Below, piece after piece: positions 12,952 to 20,084 of a stretch of 20,084 bases of DNA (position 1 is the first letter of the stretch; each line of letters starts with the position of its first letter). A program made the translations under genes and the position numbers. The notes below the pieces were generated by a model. It did no database searches, had not been told where the DNA came from, and saw only the letters and a list, made by a program, of their open reading frames with translations. The DNA comes from a virus: positions 1 through 20,084 of the IMG/VR virus record IMGVR_UViG_3300043775_002447; one strand, given 5' to 3'.

Positions 12952-15145
12952 GTTTCTGTGAATTAGGTCTGGTCTTAAGAACAGGCTCAATCTCTACTGT
13001 ATCACGGGGCTGACCCGTCATGGTTGTTCCGCCTTGCAAAACAACTTTGGCTGTAGGTGTTTTACCACCTTTGTCAGTTTTTTCCCAATCATACATGCTT
13101 TCATTTTTACCCTTCTTTTTATAGATGGATTTAATGATACGTGCAGATTTCATATTCTTTTTGCGGTGCTCTGATTCCATTGCTTTAACAGAATTTGTTG
13201 CTGATAGGGGTGAGTCTTCGATACCACCAATGCCTTCTTGTACAACATCTTCAGAGACAGACTTCCAGCCACCACCTTTGGATTTATACCATTTTGACGC
13301 CCAACCATTTGCATATGCTGATGGGTAAACATCAAACTTAGAACGAGCCATTGATTTTGCTCTTGACCAAAGTGCAGGATTTGTTGGACTATTTTTTTCG
13401 TCCATTTGTTCTGCTTCTTCATTTTTAGGTCTGCAATCTGGAACCATCTTACCACCCTTCATTTTCATGCCGACTTGTTTGTGTGTATCCCAACATGCTT
13501 CATCAACTTCTTCTTCACTGAGTTTACCTTTGCCGTAATTTGATACATTTATTGGCTTACCACCCTTGCCTGCACGGTCTGCAACTGGATCATGTCTGCG
13601 TTTAGTTGCGACTGCGGCCGCTCGTTCACTCTTACTGAGTTCAGCACGTTTTTCTTTTGACATACATTTTGGTTTTGGTTCACCAGGTTCTCTGGCACAA
13701 GGACCTGCTACTTCACCTTTTGAGTTGATTCTTTTCCAATCACCTTCAGGATCAGTTTTGCTAAACCATTTACGTAAATCTTCACGTGTGAGGTGGCTAT
13801 CAAGTTCTTGGTTGTCATCTTGTTTCTTCAATTCAGCCAAAGGTTTTTCTGCTTGTTTGCGAATTGCTTTTGTGACACCACCGATAGCTTTAATGCTTTT
13901 GAGTGTACCTTTTGGTGTTACACCACGTGATGGGCCTGTGGAAACTTTATCAACATAAGATTTCAATGTAGAAGTTTTGAGTTCTTGTAGGGGTTCACCT
14001 TCAACTTCCACGGAATCTCCGACATAACGTCCACTACCAGCAGATTTGTAATATGCTCCAGGTGAACTCATGTCAACCTTTTTCTCTGGTTCAGACTTCA
14101 CTGGCGGATACATTTTCTTATATGCTTTTTTGATACCCTTATCTAATTTAGCCTGTTTAGCAGGAGATGCTGTAGGAAATTTCTTATGACCAGCAGACAT
14201 GTATGAATGTAACGTACCTTTTGAAAGTTCATCTAAAACTTCTTCGTCCAGTTCTTTTGTAGATTTCAAATAATCTAAAGAAGTTGTGATATAATCTTCT
14301 GCTTTTGTTATTTTGGATTGGACCCACTCTGGAAGATTTTCATCATCTTCTAGCATATTTTTAATATCTTCTGCATTTCTACAAATGGTTTGTAATAGAG
14401 TTTTAGCCATTGAACCTTCATAATCATATTCACCAGCATCTTTACTTTCTTTTAATTTTCCAGTAATAGAATCATAGTGTTCCATAGTTAACGGAACATC
14501 GTGGCGCATATCAATTAAACGTTCAACAACTTTGTGTAGTTCTACATCTGTCTTGACATCTTCACGGATGAATTCTAGTACACGAATAAGCAAAGGAATG
14601 TCCATGCTAACTGTATCTTTTACATCCGCTTCTTCTTTGACAGATTTCTTTTCTTCGTTCCAATCATCACCACGTTCGCCCATGCCTGATATTTCTTTCA
14701 CGTGTCTATTTTTAAACAATCTAAATTCTGAAGAACGTGAATATGATTTCTTTTGGTTTCCATCCATCGATAGTGGATTTAAACCTTTAGCCTTGATGAA
14801 AGACATTAGAAGACCAGTACCAGCTTCGTCTAATTCTTCAACATCTTCAGTTCTCAACTGGTCATTCATGTGAGAAATTTTATAGTTCTTAAATGCATTT
14901 GAACGTGCATATTTTGAACGTGAAGCAAAGTCCATCTGTTCTGGATTATAACCAAGTGAACGAATATACTTAAACAACAATGGATCAGATTCGTCTAACT
15001 GTTCGGCTTCCTCTTTGACTGGTTGTGCATATTTTGCAGACCAAGGCTCCATTGGATCCTCATATGGTGAATCACCAAGTTTGCCCATAACAGACTCTTT
15101 CTTGGCCTTCAACATATCCTTGATTAATTTACCAGCTTTGCTCAT
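12947..15145 (-). CDS. large modular Lys/Glu-rich head-associated protein, 732 aa
   Basis: The protein is a string of short modules joined by acidic linkers. Residues 49-95 and 104-150 are diverged tandem copies (E-x-LDE, then LLFKYIRSLGYNPEQMD versus LLMSFIKAKGLNPLSMD, then a Ser/Arg/Lys-Phe helix). Residues 239-295 (YDYEGSMAKTLLQ, EWVQSKITKAEDYI) match a helix pair common in head-core proteins of marine T4-like phages. LSKGTLHSYM (307-316) and LKTSTLKSYV (389-398) are another repeated motif. Residues 455-530 (RKWFSKTDPEGDWKRIN, GPCAREPGEPKPKCMS) resemble DUF5872, followed by EACWDTHKQVGMK (549-561) and PSAYANGWASKWYKSKGG (608-625). Several Leu-Asp-Glu triplets (50-52, 105-107, 299-301, 304-306) sit at module edges and resemble gp21 protease sites. 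A scaffold or internal-virion role is inferred. Confidence 0.8.
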   Translation of the reverse strand: MSKAGKLIKDMLKAKKESVMGKLGDSPYEDPMEPWSAKYAQPVKEEAEQLDESDPLLFKYIRSLGYNPEQMDFASRSKYARSNAFKNYKISHMNDQLRTEDVEELDEAGTGLLMSFIKAKGLNPLSMDGNQKKSYSRSSEFRLFKNRHVKEISGMGERGDDWNEEKKSVKEEADVKDTVSMDIPLLIRVLEFIREDVKTDVELHKVVERLIDMRHDVPLTMEHYDSITGKLKESKDAGEYDYEGSMAKTLLQTICRNAEDIKNMLEDDENLPEWVQSKITKAEDYITTSLDYLKSTKELDEEVLDELSKGTLHSYMSAGHKKFPTASPAKQAKLDKGIKKAYKKMYPPVKSEPEKKVDMSSPGAYYKSAGSGRYVGDSVEVEGEPLQELKTSTLKSYVDKVSTGPSRGVTPKGTLKSIKAIGGVTKAIRKQAEKPLAELKKQDDNQELDSHLTREDLRKWFSKTDPEGDWKRINSKGEVAGPCAREPGEPKPKCMSKEKRAELSKSERAAAVATKRRHDPVADRAGKGGKPINVSNYGKGKLSEEEVDEACWDTHKQVGMKMKGGKMVPDCRPKNEEAEQMDEKNSPTNPALWSRAKSMARSKFDVYPSAYANGWASKWYKSKGGGWKSVSEDVVQEGIGGIEDSPLSATNSVKAMESEHRKKNMKSARIIKSIYKKKGKNESMYDWEKTDKGGKTPTAKVVLQGGTTMTGQPRDTVEIEPVLKTRPNSQKQ

Positions 15146-15148
15146 TGC

Positions 15149-15799
15149 TTAGTCCTTTTTAGCGGCCTTTGTGGCAGTTGCATACATCACTTCTTTGGCT
15201 CTTTCACCGTAACGTGATTTGAAACCAGCAAGAGATTTTTTCATACCTTTAACGATACGTTCTTTTTCAGCAGTCTCACCTTTAGTTAGTGTGCGTTCGT
15301 CAACTTGTTCAACTTCTTCTTCGTTAACATTAAGTTTAACTTTAGCTTTTAAGAATGGATTAGCTGACTTGCCAGCAACTCTACCTGTTAAGGTGTCTGT
15401 TGTTGTGACGCTTGGATCAATTTCTTCTTTTTTAGTCATCTTCTTCTCAAGGTCACCCAAGTCTTTATCTTTAGGACCTTTGACAATTGCAAAAGGATCA
15501 GCCATAGAATCACGATGTGTCTTTGCGGCATTACCATAACGGTGGCCTAAAACTCTTGTACCGGTTGAAGTAGGAATTTTAACACTTGTGTCTGCTTCTT
15601 CAACTTGTTCTTCATTGACTTTCTTTTCGCCACGGAGAAGTTTGAAGTCGTGAGCATCAATTTTGTTGTTCTTATTTTTATCAATCTTGTGTTGATTGCC
15701 CTTGAGTGCTTCCATCTTAGCCTTATAATCGGCTTCGTTGATACCTTTGATGAGGTCAGCAACAACATCGGTTTGGGTGAATACGTTTTTGTTGAACAT
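15149..15799 (-). CDS. Lys/Glu-rich head-associated protein with EF-hand-like loop, 216 aa
   Basis: Residues 40-52 (DKNKNNKIDAHDF) have the spacing of an EF-hand calcium loop: D40, N42, N44, Ile at position 8, and D51 at position 12. Only one such loop is present. The C-terminal ~45 residues (TAEKERIVKGMKKSLAGFK, then RYGERAKEVMYATATKAAKK) are a basic helical block that recurs in unassigned head-region proteins of marine T4-like phages. Acidic linkers (EEQVEEAD, EVEQVDE) join the parts as in the 732-aa neighbour. I20-N21-E22 and similar triplets could be prohead-protease sites. GGAG is six bases before the ATG. It is probably a minor scaffold or internal head protein. Confidence 0.75.
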   Translation of the reverse strand: MFNKNVFTQTDVVADLIKGINEADYKAKMEALKGNQHKIDKNKNNKIDAHDFKLLRGEKKVNEEQVEEADTSVKIPTSTGTRVLGHRYGNAAKTHRDSMADPFAIVKGPKDKDLGDLEKKMTKKEEIDPSVTTTDTLTGRVAGKSANPFLKAKVKLNVNEEEVEQVDERTLTKGETAEKERIVKGMKKSLAGFKSRYGERAKEVMYATATKAAKKD

Positions 15800-15816
15800 T
15801 TATGTCTCCGTTAAAA

Positions 15817-16110
15817 TTAGCAGTTCCATTTGCGTAGTGATAATGCTTTTCTAGTTGGTCTACCTTTTTCGTCCTTCATAGGACCTGGCATTCCACCCAT
15901 TCTAGCACAGAATGATTTTCTTCTTTTAGCCGCTTTACTTCCAGGTTTTAATTTGGAAGGTGGTGTTGTCACAGCCATCGAAAGTTTTGAACCTGGGTTT
16001 TCTCTGCGATAAGAAGCAATACCTTTACGGTTCAAACCACCTTCGGGGTTCTTACCTTCTTTGCGTTTCCATGCCGCAGATTCATCTAAAAATTGTTTAA
16101 ATTTTAACAT
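15817..16110 (-). CDS. DUF6321 family basic protein with capsid-targeting-like leader, 97 aa
   Basis: After the leader MLKFKQFLDE (Leu-Asp-Glu at 8-10) the protein is the compact basic DUF6321-type domain: AAWKRKEGKNPEGGLNRKG, ASYRRENPGSKLSMAVTTPP, a Lys/Arg-rich stretch around residues 55-66, then FCARMGGMPGPMKDEKGRP and the C-terminal LRKWNC. It is strongly positively charged and has two Cys (C68, C97). Such a protein is likely to bind nucleic acid; packaging with the phage DNA would fit, but this is an inference. It overlaps the nucleotidyltransferase gene by 14 bases and has AAGAAG before the ATG. Confidence 0.85.
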   Translation of the reverse strand: MLKFKQFLDESAAWKRKEGKNPEGGLNRKGIASYRRENPGSKLSMAVTTPPSKLKPGSKAAKRRKSFCARMGGMPGPMKDEKGRPTRKALSLRKWNC

Positions 16111-17971
16111 TTTTTTTCTTCTTAGGATTAACAGGTATCTTATTCAGAGTATCCATTGGTTCTTTATTTGATGGTCCATGATACCCACCGGTGACTCCCA
16201 TTTCTGTACTAGGAGAATCAATTGATTCTTTTCTAAACTTATTGAAAGATTTGCGTGTCACCTCTGCGGTACTGGTATATTTATGCTCACTTTGTTCTTT
16301 AAAGTTTACATTACTTAGACCAGCCATTGGATAAACTGTACCTTGACCACGTGTATCATACTCAGGAGAAACACCGGCCGCTTTGATTACTTTGCCGCTT
16401 TCGGCGTTTGAGGCTTTTTGCTTCTTGGATTTTTGTTTGTCGTTGTCTTGTTGGAAACGGAGTTCTTTGTCGGCGCCTCTGACTGTGACGGTTGGCTCAC
16501 TGCTTTCGTAGGTTCTGAAGGTGTAACCGGAGTTTGAGGTAATTCCTCCATCTTTAATGTCGTCTGGCTTACCTTGTCTTCTGACGAGTTCACAGCTTGG
16601 ACAGATGTTGTCGGTGAAGAGGCTTCTTTTGGTGCTTCCGCAGGAGCAGGAGCCTGCTTTGGCATTAGAAGACTTGCTAGTTGTTTTATTTTCTGTAACA
16701 TATTTTTTGTATCCCTTTTCTGATGTAGGTTTAGTTATAAAGTTTTCAAACATCTTGTTGATGTTGTGTTTCTTGTGCCTTGTCAACCACGACTCAGCGA
16801 TTTCATTATCAACGGGAGTATCGAAAAACCAATTTGTCATTTCATAAATGATTGAAATGTCTTCTTCTTTTTCCGATGTTTCAAACTCATTTGCTTCATT
16901 CAAATCAACTGAATTATCGAATTCCAAATACTTCTTAAATTCTTGATTGAACTTCTCTGCAACTAACTGTGTGACTTCCCAACGTTCTTTGCGAACGGAT
17001 TCAGCCATCATTCTTTCGTGTCCTTCGTTTCTCTTTCTTGAAGATTCATCCGAAGTGTTTACAAAAACCATCATTGTTTCGTAACCAAGTTCTTCCAACT
17101 CCTCACGAATCGTCAGAATATTATATTGTTCGTTTGTTGTGCCTGTGATAACCAAAGGTTGCCTTTGACGCAATGCTTCACGGCGGGTATCACGTGAATA
17201 CTCATAGAGTTTGTGTTTGTCATTCAACAATGAGATTGCTGTTGTTGAGGTGATTTCTATGGCATTTTGCTGTGCAATTGCTTCACGGATGATAATGTCT
17301 TTGCCAGAGCCTGGACCACCAGATATGAAAATGGCTTTAAACATTCCATGATTAGCACTTTCATGTATTCCCATTCCACTTCTAACATCACGGAACAATT
17401 CTTTTGCATGTTTCTCTGTAACGTGGGCAGGAACACCTTGTCTAAAAGAATGAAAATCATTGTTTTGTGCATGTTCACGCATTTTAGATGCTGACATACC
17501 TTCTGCACCTTCGGCATCAGGATCACGATGACCAGCAGACTTAACTTCTATCTTTTTGAAATTATATAATGCACCGGCATGTGTTCCATTATATTGTTGA
17601 AGTTTCTTTTCATATTCTGGAATTCGATCAGATCCGGCAACCATAATTAAATGGTCGTGTCCCATTTGATTCAATCTGGCGGCATGTTGCAAAAATGTTG
17701 GTTGCTCTTTACTCGATGCTTCAATATTAGCACCAGGAAAGAATCTTTTTGCATGAAGTAACTTCTTTTTAATTTCAAGTGGATTCTTCTTAGCATCCAC
17801 AGAATGTGATATCACAATATGATGTGGTGCATTATAATCGTGTGCAATTTGTTGAACACGATTGACCAATTTTTCGTGACCAATAGTAGGAGGATTCATA
17901 CGACCAAAAGCCATTACCACAGGCTTATGTGTCTGAGTATCTTCTTCTATTTTTTGTAAAAACTTTTTCAT
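16097..17971 (-). CDS. nucleotidyltransferase - P-loop kinase - zinc-ribbon fusion protein, 624 aa
   Basis: Counting from a GTG three codons upstream (17980), residues 20-200 form a cytidylyltransferase/NMN-adenylyltransferase-like Rossmann domain: VVMAFGRMNPPTIGHEKLV with the TIGH nucleotide-binding motif (32-35), HLIMVAGSDR, and SASKMRE (163-169) in place of the ISSTxxR motif. Residues ~214-350 are a P-loop domain: AIFISGGPGSGKD (Walker A, 221-228), then VITGTTNEQYN and a VFVNTSDESSRKRN lid-like Arg stretch. A zinc ribbon follows (C445, C447, C460, C463). The last ~130 residues are low-complexity and Lys/Ser-rich, like other head-cluster proteins. The preferred ATG at 17971 gives the leader MKKFLQKIEED with an Ile-Glu-Glu triplet. 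NadR-like NAD synthesis or nucleic-acid end processing are both possible. Confidence 0.82.
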   Translation of the reverse strand: MKKFLQKIEEDTQTHKPVVMAFGRMNPPTIGHEKLVNRVQQIAHDYNAPHHIVISHSVDAKKNPLEIKKKLLHAKRFFPGANIEASSKEQPTFLQHAARLNQMGHDHLIMVAGSDRIPEYEKKLQQYNGTHAGALYNFKKIEVKSAGHRDPDAEGAEGMSASKMREHAQNNDFHSFRQGVPAHVTEKHAKELFRDVRSGMGIHESANHGMFKAIFISGGPGSGKDIIIREAIAQQNAIEITSTTAISLLNDKHKLYEYSRDTRREALRQRQPLVITGTTNEQYNILTIREELEELGYETMMVFVNTSDESSRKRNEGHERMMAESVRKERWEVTQLVAEKFNQEFKKYLEFDNSVDLNEANEFETSEKEEDISIIYEMTNWFFDTPVDNEIAESWLTRHKKHNINKMFENFITKPTSEKGYKKYVTENKTTSKSSNAKAGSCSCGSTKRSLFTDNICPSCELVRRQGKPDDIKDGGITSNSGYTFRTYESSEPTVTVRGADKELRFQQDNDKQKSKKQKASNAESGKVIKAAGVSPEYDTRGQGTVYPMAGLSNVNFKEQSEHKYTSTAEVTRKSFNKFRKESIDSPSTEMGVTGGYHGPSNKEPMDTLNKIPVNPKKKKNVKI

Positions 17972-17972
17972 T

Positions 17973-18578
17973 TTAATCACCAGATGTTTGGCCTGAACCT
18001 TTCACGGAACTCATTGGATCACTTTCGGAACTAAATTTGATTGCATGGCGACCAAATGTTTTATTCTTGTATTTAAAATGTATTGATGATCCACTATGAT
18101 GTACGCTGATATTGCGTGAATCATTATAAATGTGGTTGTGGTGTGTGCCCGGATTCATAGAACTATGTTGCTGACCATTTTTGTTGGTATATGAAACATG
18201 TCTAATGTGCTTGTGTCCCTCTTTTTCCATTGGAGTGCTTTTCGAATGTAGCACATGTTTTATATGATGTACTAATTCTGATTTTGGAATAGTGGATAAG
18301 TGGTGGTGCAAATCTTTGGCAATTTTATGCAATGTTTCTTGATTTTTTTGTTTCACATGCGCCTGCATTGAAGGATTTGCTTTCATCATACCTTTGCGCT
18401 CGTCACGATTAGAAGCCTTTTTCAATTCTGGATATTTTTTCAGAATTGATGTTCTATGTGCTTCTAGATGTTTTTTTGCATTTGGTCCAGCATATTCAAT
18501 TCCAGGATTTGATGTTGGAACATGTTTGGATGATGAATCGGTGACTTTAAGACTAATACCGTGGTGTATAACTTGCAT
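17973..18578 (-). CDS. C-terminal half of a split putative nuclease-like protein, 201 aa
   Basis: The protein opens with VIHHGISLKVTDSSSKHVPTSNPGIE. In related phage proteins, as I recall them, this continues directly from the block that ends the upstream gene (QKEDASDIVI). The rest is His/Lys-rich: RTSILKKYPELKKASN, KANPSMQAHVKQKNQETLHKIAK, and a C-terminal beta part (SIHFKYKNKTFGRHAIKFSS). ISLKVTD could be the strand carrying the Ser-x-Lys form of a PD-(D/E)xK active site. The frame is +1 relative to the upstream gene. The ATG at 18578 has GAGG seven bases upstream, so independent translation is likely. Confidence 0.72.
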   Translation of the reverse strand: MQVIHHGISLKVTDSSSKHVPTSNPGIEYAGPNAKKHLEAHRTSILKKYPELKKASNRDERKGMMKANPSMQAHVKQKNQETLHKIAKDLHHHLSTIPKSELVHHIKHVLHSKSTPMEKEGHKHIRHVSYTNKNGQQHSSMNPGTHHNHIYNDSRNISVHHSGSSIHFKYKNKTFGRHAIKFSSESDPMSSVKGSGQTSGD

Positions 18579-18585
18579 ATATGCC

Positions 18586-19098
18586 TCACTTCTTATGTGT
18601 TGTTATAACAATATCGGAAGCATCTTCTTTTTGAGTCGAATGTATTCCGGTTGAACGGTGAATGTCTCCAGGTTTTGAAGTCCAATGAACATCATGTATT
18701 TTATGTCCGTTCGTTTCAACTTGTTTTCTTATGTCATTTGCGGCGCTTTTGGCCCGAATATTCATTTTTTTATAGTCATTTATATGAACTTTTGCTTTTA
18801 ATTTATCATGCGCTTGTTTTGGTGTATCACCAACCTTATCGGGATGTTTTGACATGTGTTTACCGCCGTTGAGATGGTAACCAACCAATAGTTCATGCAA
18901 TTTACCTTTAGTGTCGGATTTTACTTTACCTTCGACAGGTTCAGCAGGTTCAGCCTTTTCTTCATTTAATTCAAAAAATTCATCATACTCCTCATCTTCA
19001 CAAGTTTCAGAATCATATGATTCTTCCATAACTTCTAAAGAATTTAAATAAAGACTTATTTCATCTTGTTCTGTGCTAAAATTTTTAAATGATTTCAT
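18586..19098 (-). CDS. N-terminal half of a split putative nuclease-like protein with capsid-targeting-like leader, 170 aa
   Basis: The start at 19098 gives the leader MKSFKNFSTEQDE. GAGGA lies about ten bases upstream, just after the preceding stop; the frame is open further back but only through the upstream gene. Residues ~28-60 are highly acidic (Glu/Asp/Pro linker). The domain begins at KGKLHELLVGYHLNGGKHM and runs to GHKIHDVHWTSKPGDIHRSTG and TQKEDASDIVITTHKK, where a TGA ends it. The Asp of ASDIVI would be the first acidic residue of a PD-(D/E)xK-like core whose Lys strand lies in the next gene. The fold is an inference. Two adjacent frames covering one apparent domain mean gene fission, a programmed +1 shift or a sequence error. 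Confidence 0.72.
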   Translation of the reverse strand: MKSFKNFSTEQDEISLYLNSLEVMEESYDSETCEDEEYDEFFELNEEKAEPAEPVEGKVKSDTKGKLHELLVGYHLNGGKHMSKHPDKVGDTPKQAHDKLKAKVHINDYKKMNIRAKSAANDIRKQVETNGHKIHDVHWTSKPGDIHRSTGIHSTQKEDASDIVITTHKK

Positions 19099-19114
19099 TT
19101 TTATTACATCCTCG

Positions 19115-20084
19115 TTAAATATTCCTAATTCCTGCAAAGTTTCTGCGGGAGAATTCTGCACGATTAACAAACTTGTCTGATTCTTTTCCATGGTGAAAAA
19201 CATATCCTTCAGGATTAGCATTTTCACCCGCATGTGTGTGTTGAAATTCTTGATGTTGATTCATCACATTAATTAATACATTTTTTGCCTTCTGCAAATG
19301 CTGGTGCATTTTGAATAGGTTATTGTAGTGTTTTCTGTTTCTATCAATTTTACCCAACTCATCCTTCAATTCGGATTGTTTTGCAGTTCTATTCTTTTCA
19401 ACCTTCAGCTTATCAATTTCTTTATTCTTTTTGGTTTCTAACCATTTGCTGAAATTTTGGTGATTTGGTGTTTCACCAGTACGAACAGTGTGGTTCATAT
19501 ATGTTTCTAGGTGACCACCAACACCGTGATGTGCCTTAGTACCAGCATACATGTCATCACCATGGGTATCATGTACGGCTTGTGCGGCAGAAATGTGTTT
19601 GTTGAATTCAGCACGGTCTTTAGGACCAAAATGTACCTTTGAAGTATCCATTCTTGGGTCGACCGAGAATACATCTGGATGTTGATTAAAGTTTTCGTGG
19701 TCAACTTCATGGTTTGCATTTAAACTGTTTGAATCTTTACCTGAATATGAAAGATGTGTCACAACACCGATCTTAGCTTTCTTAACTGTGGAGGCATGTG
19801 TTCCATGTGCAGTATATGTTAAACCGGATGGATTAGGATGAAAAGATACTCCACCACCTTTAGCGGGTGTCTTATCATCTTGTGAGAACATCATGTCACC
19901 CTGATAGACACCTTTCTCTGGTGCACCTTTTGGTAGATGTTTCAATGCATCTTTTAATTTGCTAACTAAACCTGGTGCGTGTCCGTGATTCTTTTCAATG
20001 TCAGCATTTGTGTAATTAATCTTTGGTGTCTTATTAAATGCAGATTTTGAAGCAACGAAAAACTTACCATTTTCTGGATGATGA
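19115..20084 (-). CDS. DUF6267-like, possibly ligase-like, head-module protein; N-terminus beyond window edge
   Basis: The frame is open to the window edge, giving 322 visible residues without the true start. Blocks in order: NGKFFVASKSAF (5-16), INYTNADIEKNHGHAPGLVSKL (22-43), KHLPKGAPEKGVYQGDMMF (48-66), VSFHPNPSGLTYTA, and AKIGVVTHLSYSG. These match my recollection of DUF6267-type proteins of marine phages. Full-length members carry a KWDG-like motif just upstream of GKFFV, reminiscent of covalent nucleotidyltransferases (DNA/RNA ligases); here that part is outside the window. The second half is a His/Lys/Asn-rich coiled-coil-like region. Gene order links it to the split nuclease and the nucleotidyltransferase fusion. 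The ligase-like role is inference. Confidence 0.75.
   Translation of the reverse strand, partial: HHPENGKFFVASKSAFNKTPKINYTNADIEKNHGHAPGLVSKLKDALKHLPKGAPEKGVYQGDMMFSQDDKTPAKGGGVSFHPNPSGLTYTAHGTHASTVKKAKIGVVTHLSYSGKDSNSLNANHEVDHENFNQHPDVFSVDPRMDTSKVHFGPKDRAEFNKHISAAQAVHDTHGDDMYAGTKAHHGVGGHLETYMNHTVRTGETPNHQNFSKWLETKKNKEIDKLKVEKNRTAKQSELKDELGKIDRNRKHYNNLFKMHQHLQKAKNVLINVMNQHQEFQHTHAGENANPEGYVFHHGKESDKFVNRAEFSRRNFAGIRNI

Noticed and set aside
13566-13958. 130-aa plus-strand open frame
   Set aside because: It is antisense to the DUF5872-like part of the 732-aa protein; no ribosome site or recognisable motif.
16387-16701. 104-aa open frame on the minus strand, Pro/Ala/Ser/Thr/Lys-rich, starting MLQKIKQLASLL
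   Set aside because: It lies wholly inside the nucleotidyltransferase fusion in another frame, opposite the zinc ribbon and low-complexity tail. The composition is a by-product of the main frame, and no ribosome site was seen.
19099-19233. 45-residue extension of the split-nuclease N-terminal half
   Set aside because: It lies inside the upstream gene, and its end region contains the GAGGA that serves the ATG at 19098.
1-20084. tRNA genes, CRISPR arrays, insertion sequences, attachment sites
   Set aside because: None was seen by eye; nearly all bases are coding on the minus strand, leaving little room.

Overview
The window is a 20 kb piece of a tailed double-stranded DNA phage genome of the T4-like myovirus type. 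Every supported gene lies on the minus strand, so transcription runs from base 20084 towards base 1. The DNA is AT-rich, genes abut or overlap (ATGA, TGATG and TAATG junctions recur), and no gene-free stretch exceeds about 75 bases. No tRNA, CRISPR array, insertion sequence or plus-strand gene was seen. The gene set (T4-type primase and RNase H, ribonucleotide reductase subunits, ThyX, DUF6321-type and DUF6267-type proteins) resembles T4-like phages of aquatic bacteria. A lipoprotein spanin and an inner-membrane spanin point to a Gram-negative host. I cannot name the host.

In transcription order, bases 20084 to about 11764 form a head or internal-virion-protein module. It holds the end of a DUF6267-like protein, a putative nuclease split into two frames, a large nucleotidyltransferase plus P-loop kinase plus zinc-ribbon fusion, a DUF6321 protein, a 216-residue Lys/Glu-rich protein with an EF-hand-like loop, a 732-residue modular Lys/Glu-rich protein, an Ala/Gly/Thr-rich structural protein, a conserved 128-residue protein and a 60-residue peptide. 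Four of these begin with a short M-K-x-F-like leader. Three of the four leaders end in a Leu/Ile-x-Glu triplet, as in the capsid-targeting sequence of the T4 internal proteins.

Bases 11762 to 8867 form a lysis and envelope module: i-spanin, overlapping lipoprotein o-spanin, GH19 endolysin and several small membrane or exported proteins, two of which could be holins. A well-formed sigma70-like promoter (TTGCAC, 17 bases, TAGAAT) sits in the only sizeable gap, at 8794-8866, and reads into the replication and nucleotide module.

That module (8793 to 1) carries DNA primase, ThyX, a MazG-like pyrophosphohydrolase, NrdA without an ATP cone, a conserved unknown, an exported SNase-like nuclease, a thioredoxin-like protein, NrdB, a zinc-ribbon protein, a SegE-like GIY-YIG protein, three small or unknown proteins and the start of RNase H. 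Together these would supply dNTPs and dTMP, make primers, remove RNA primers and possibly recycle nucleotides.

The most interesting signal is in the head module: enzyme-like proteins (ligase-like, nuclease-like, nucleotidyltransferase-kinase) grouped with proteins that carry capsid-targeting-like leaders. This suggests a set of nucleic-acid or nucleotide enzymes packaged in the virion. That is an inference from N-termini and gene order, not something the sequence proves.
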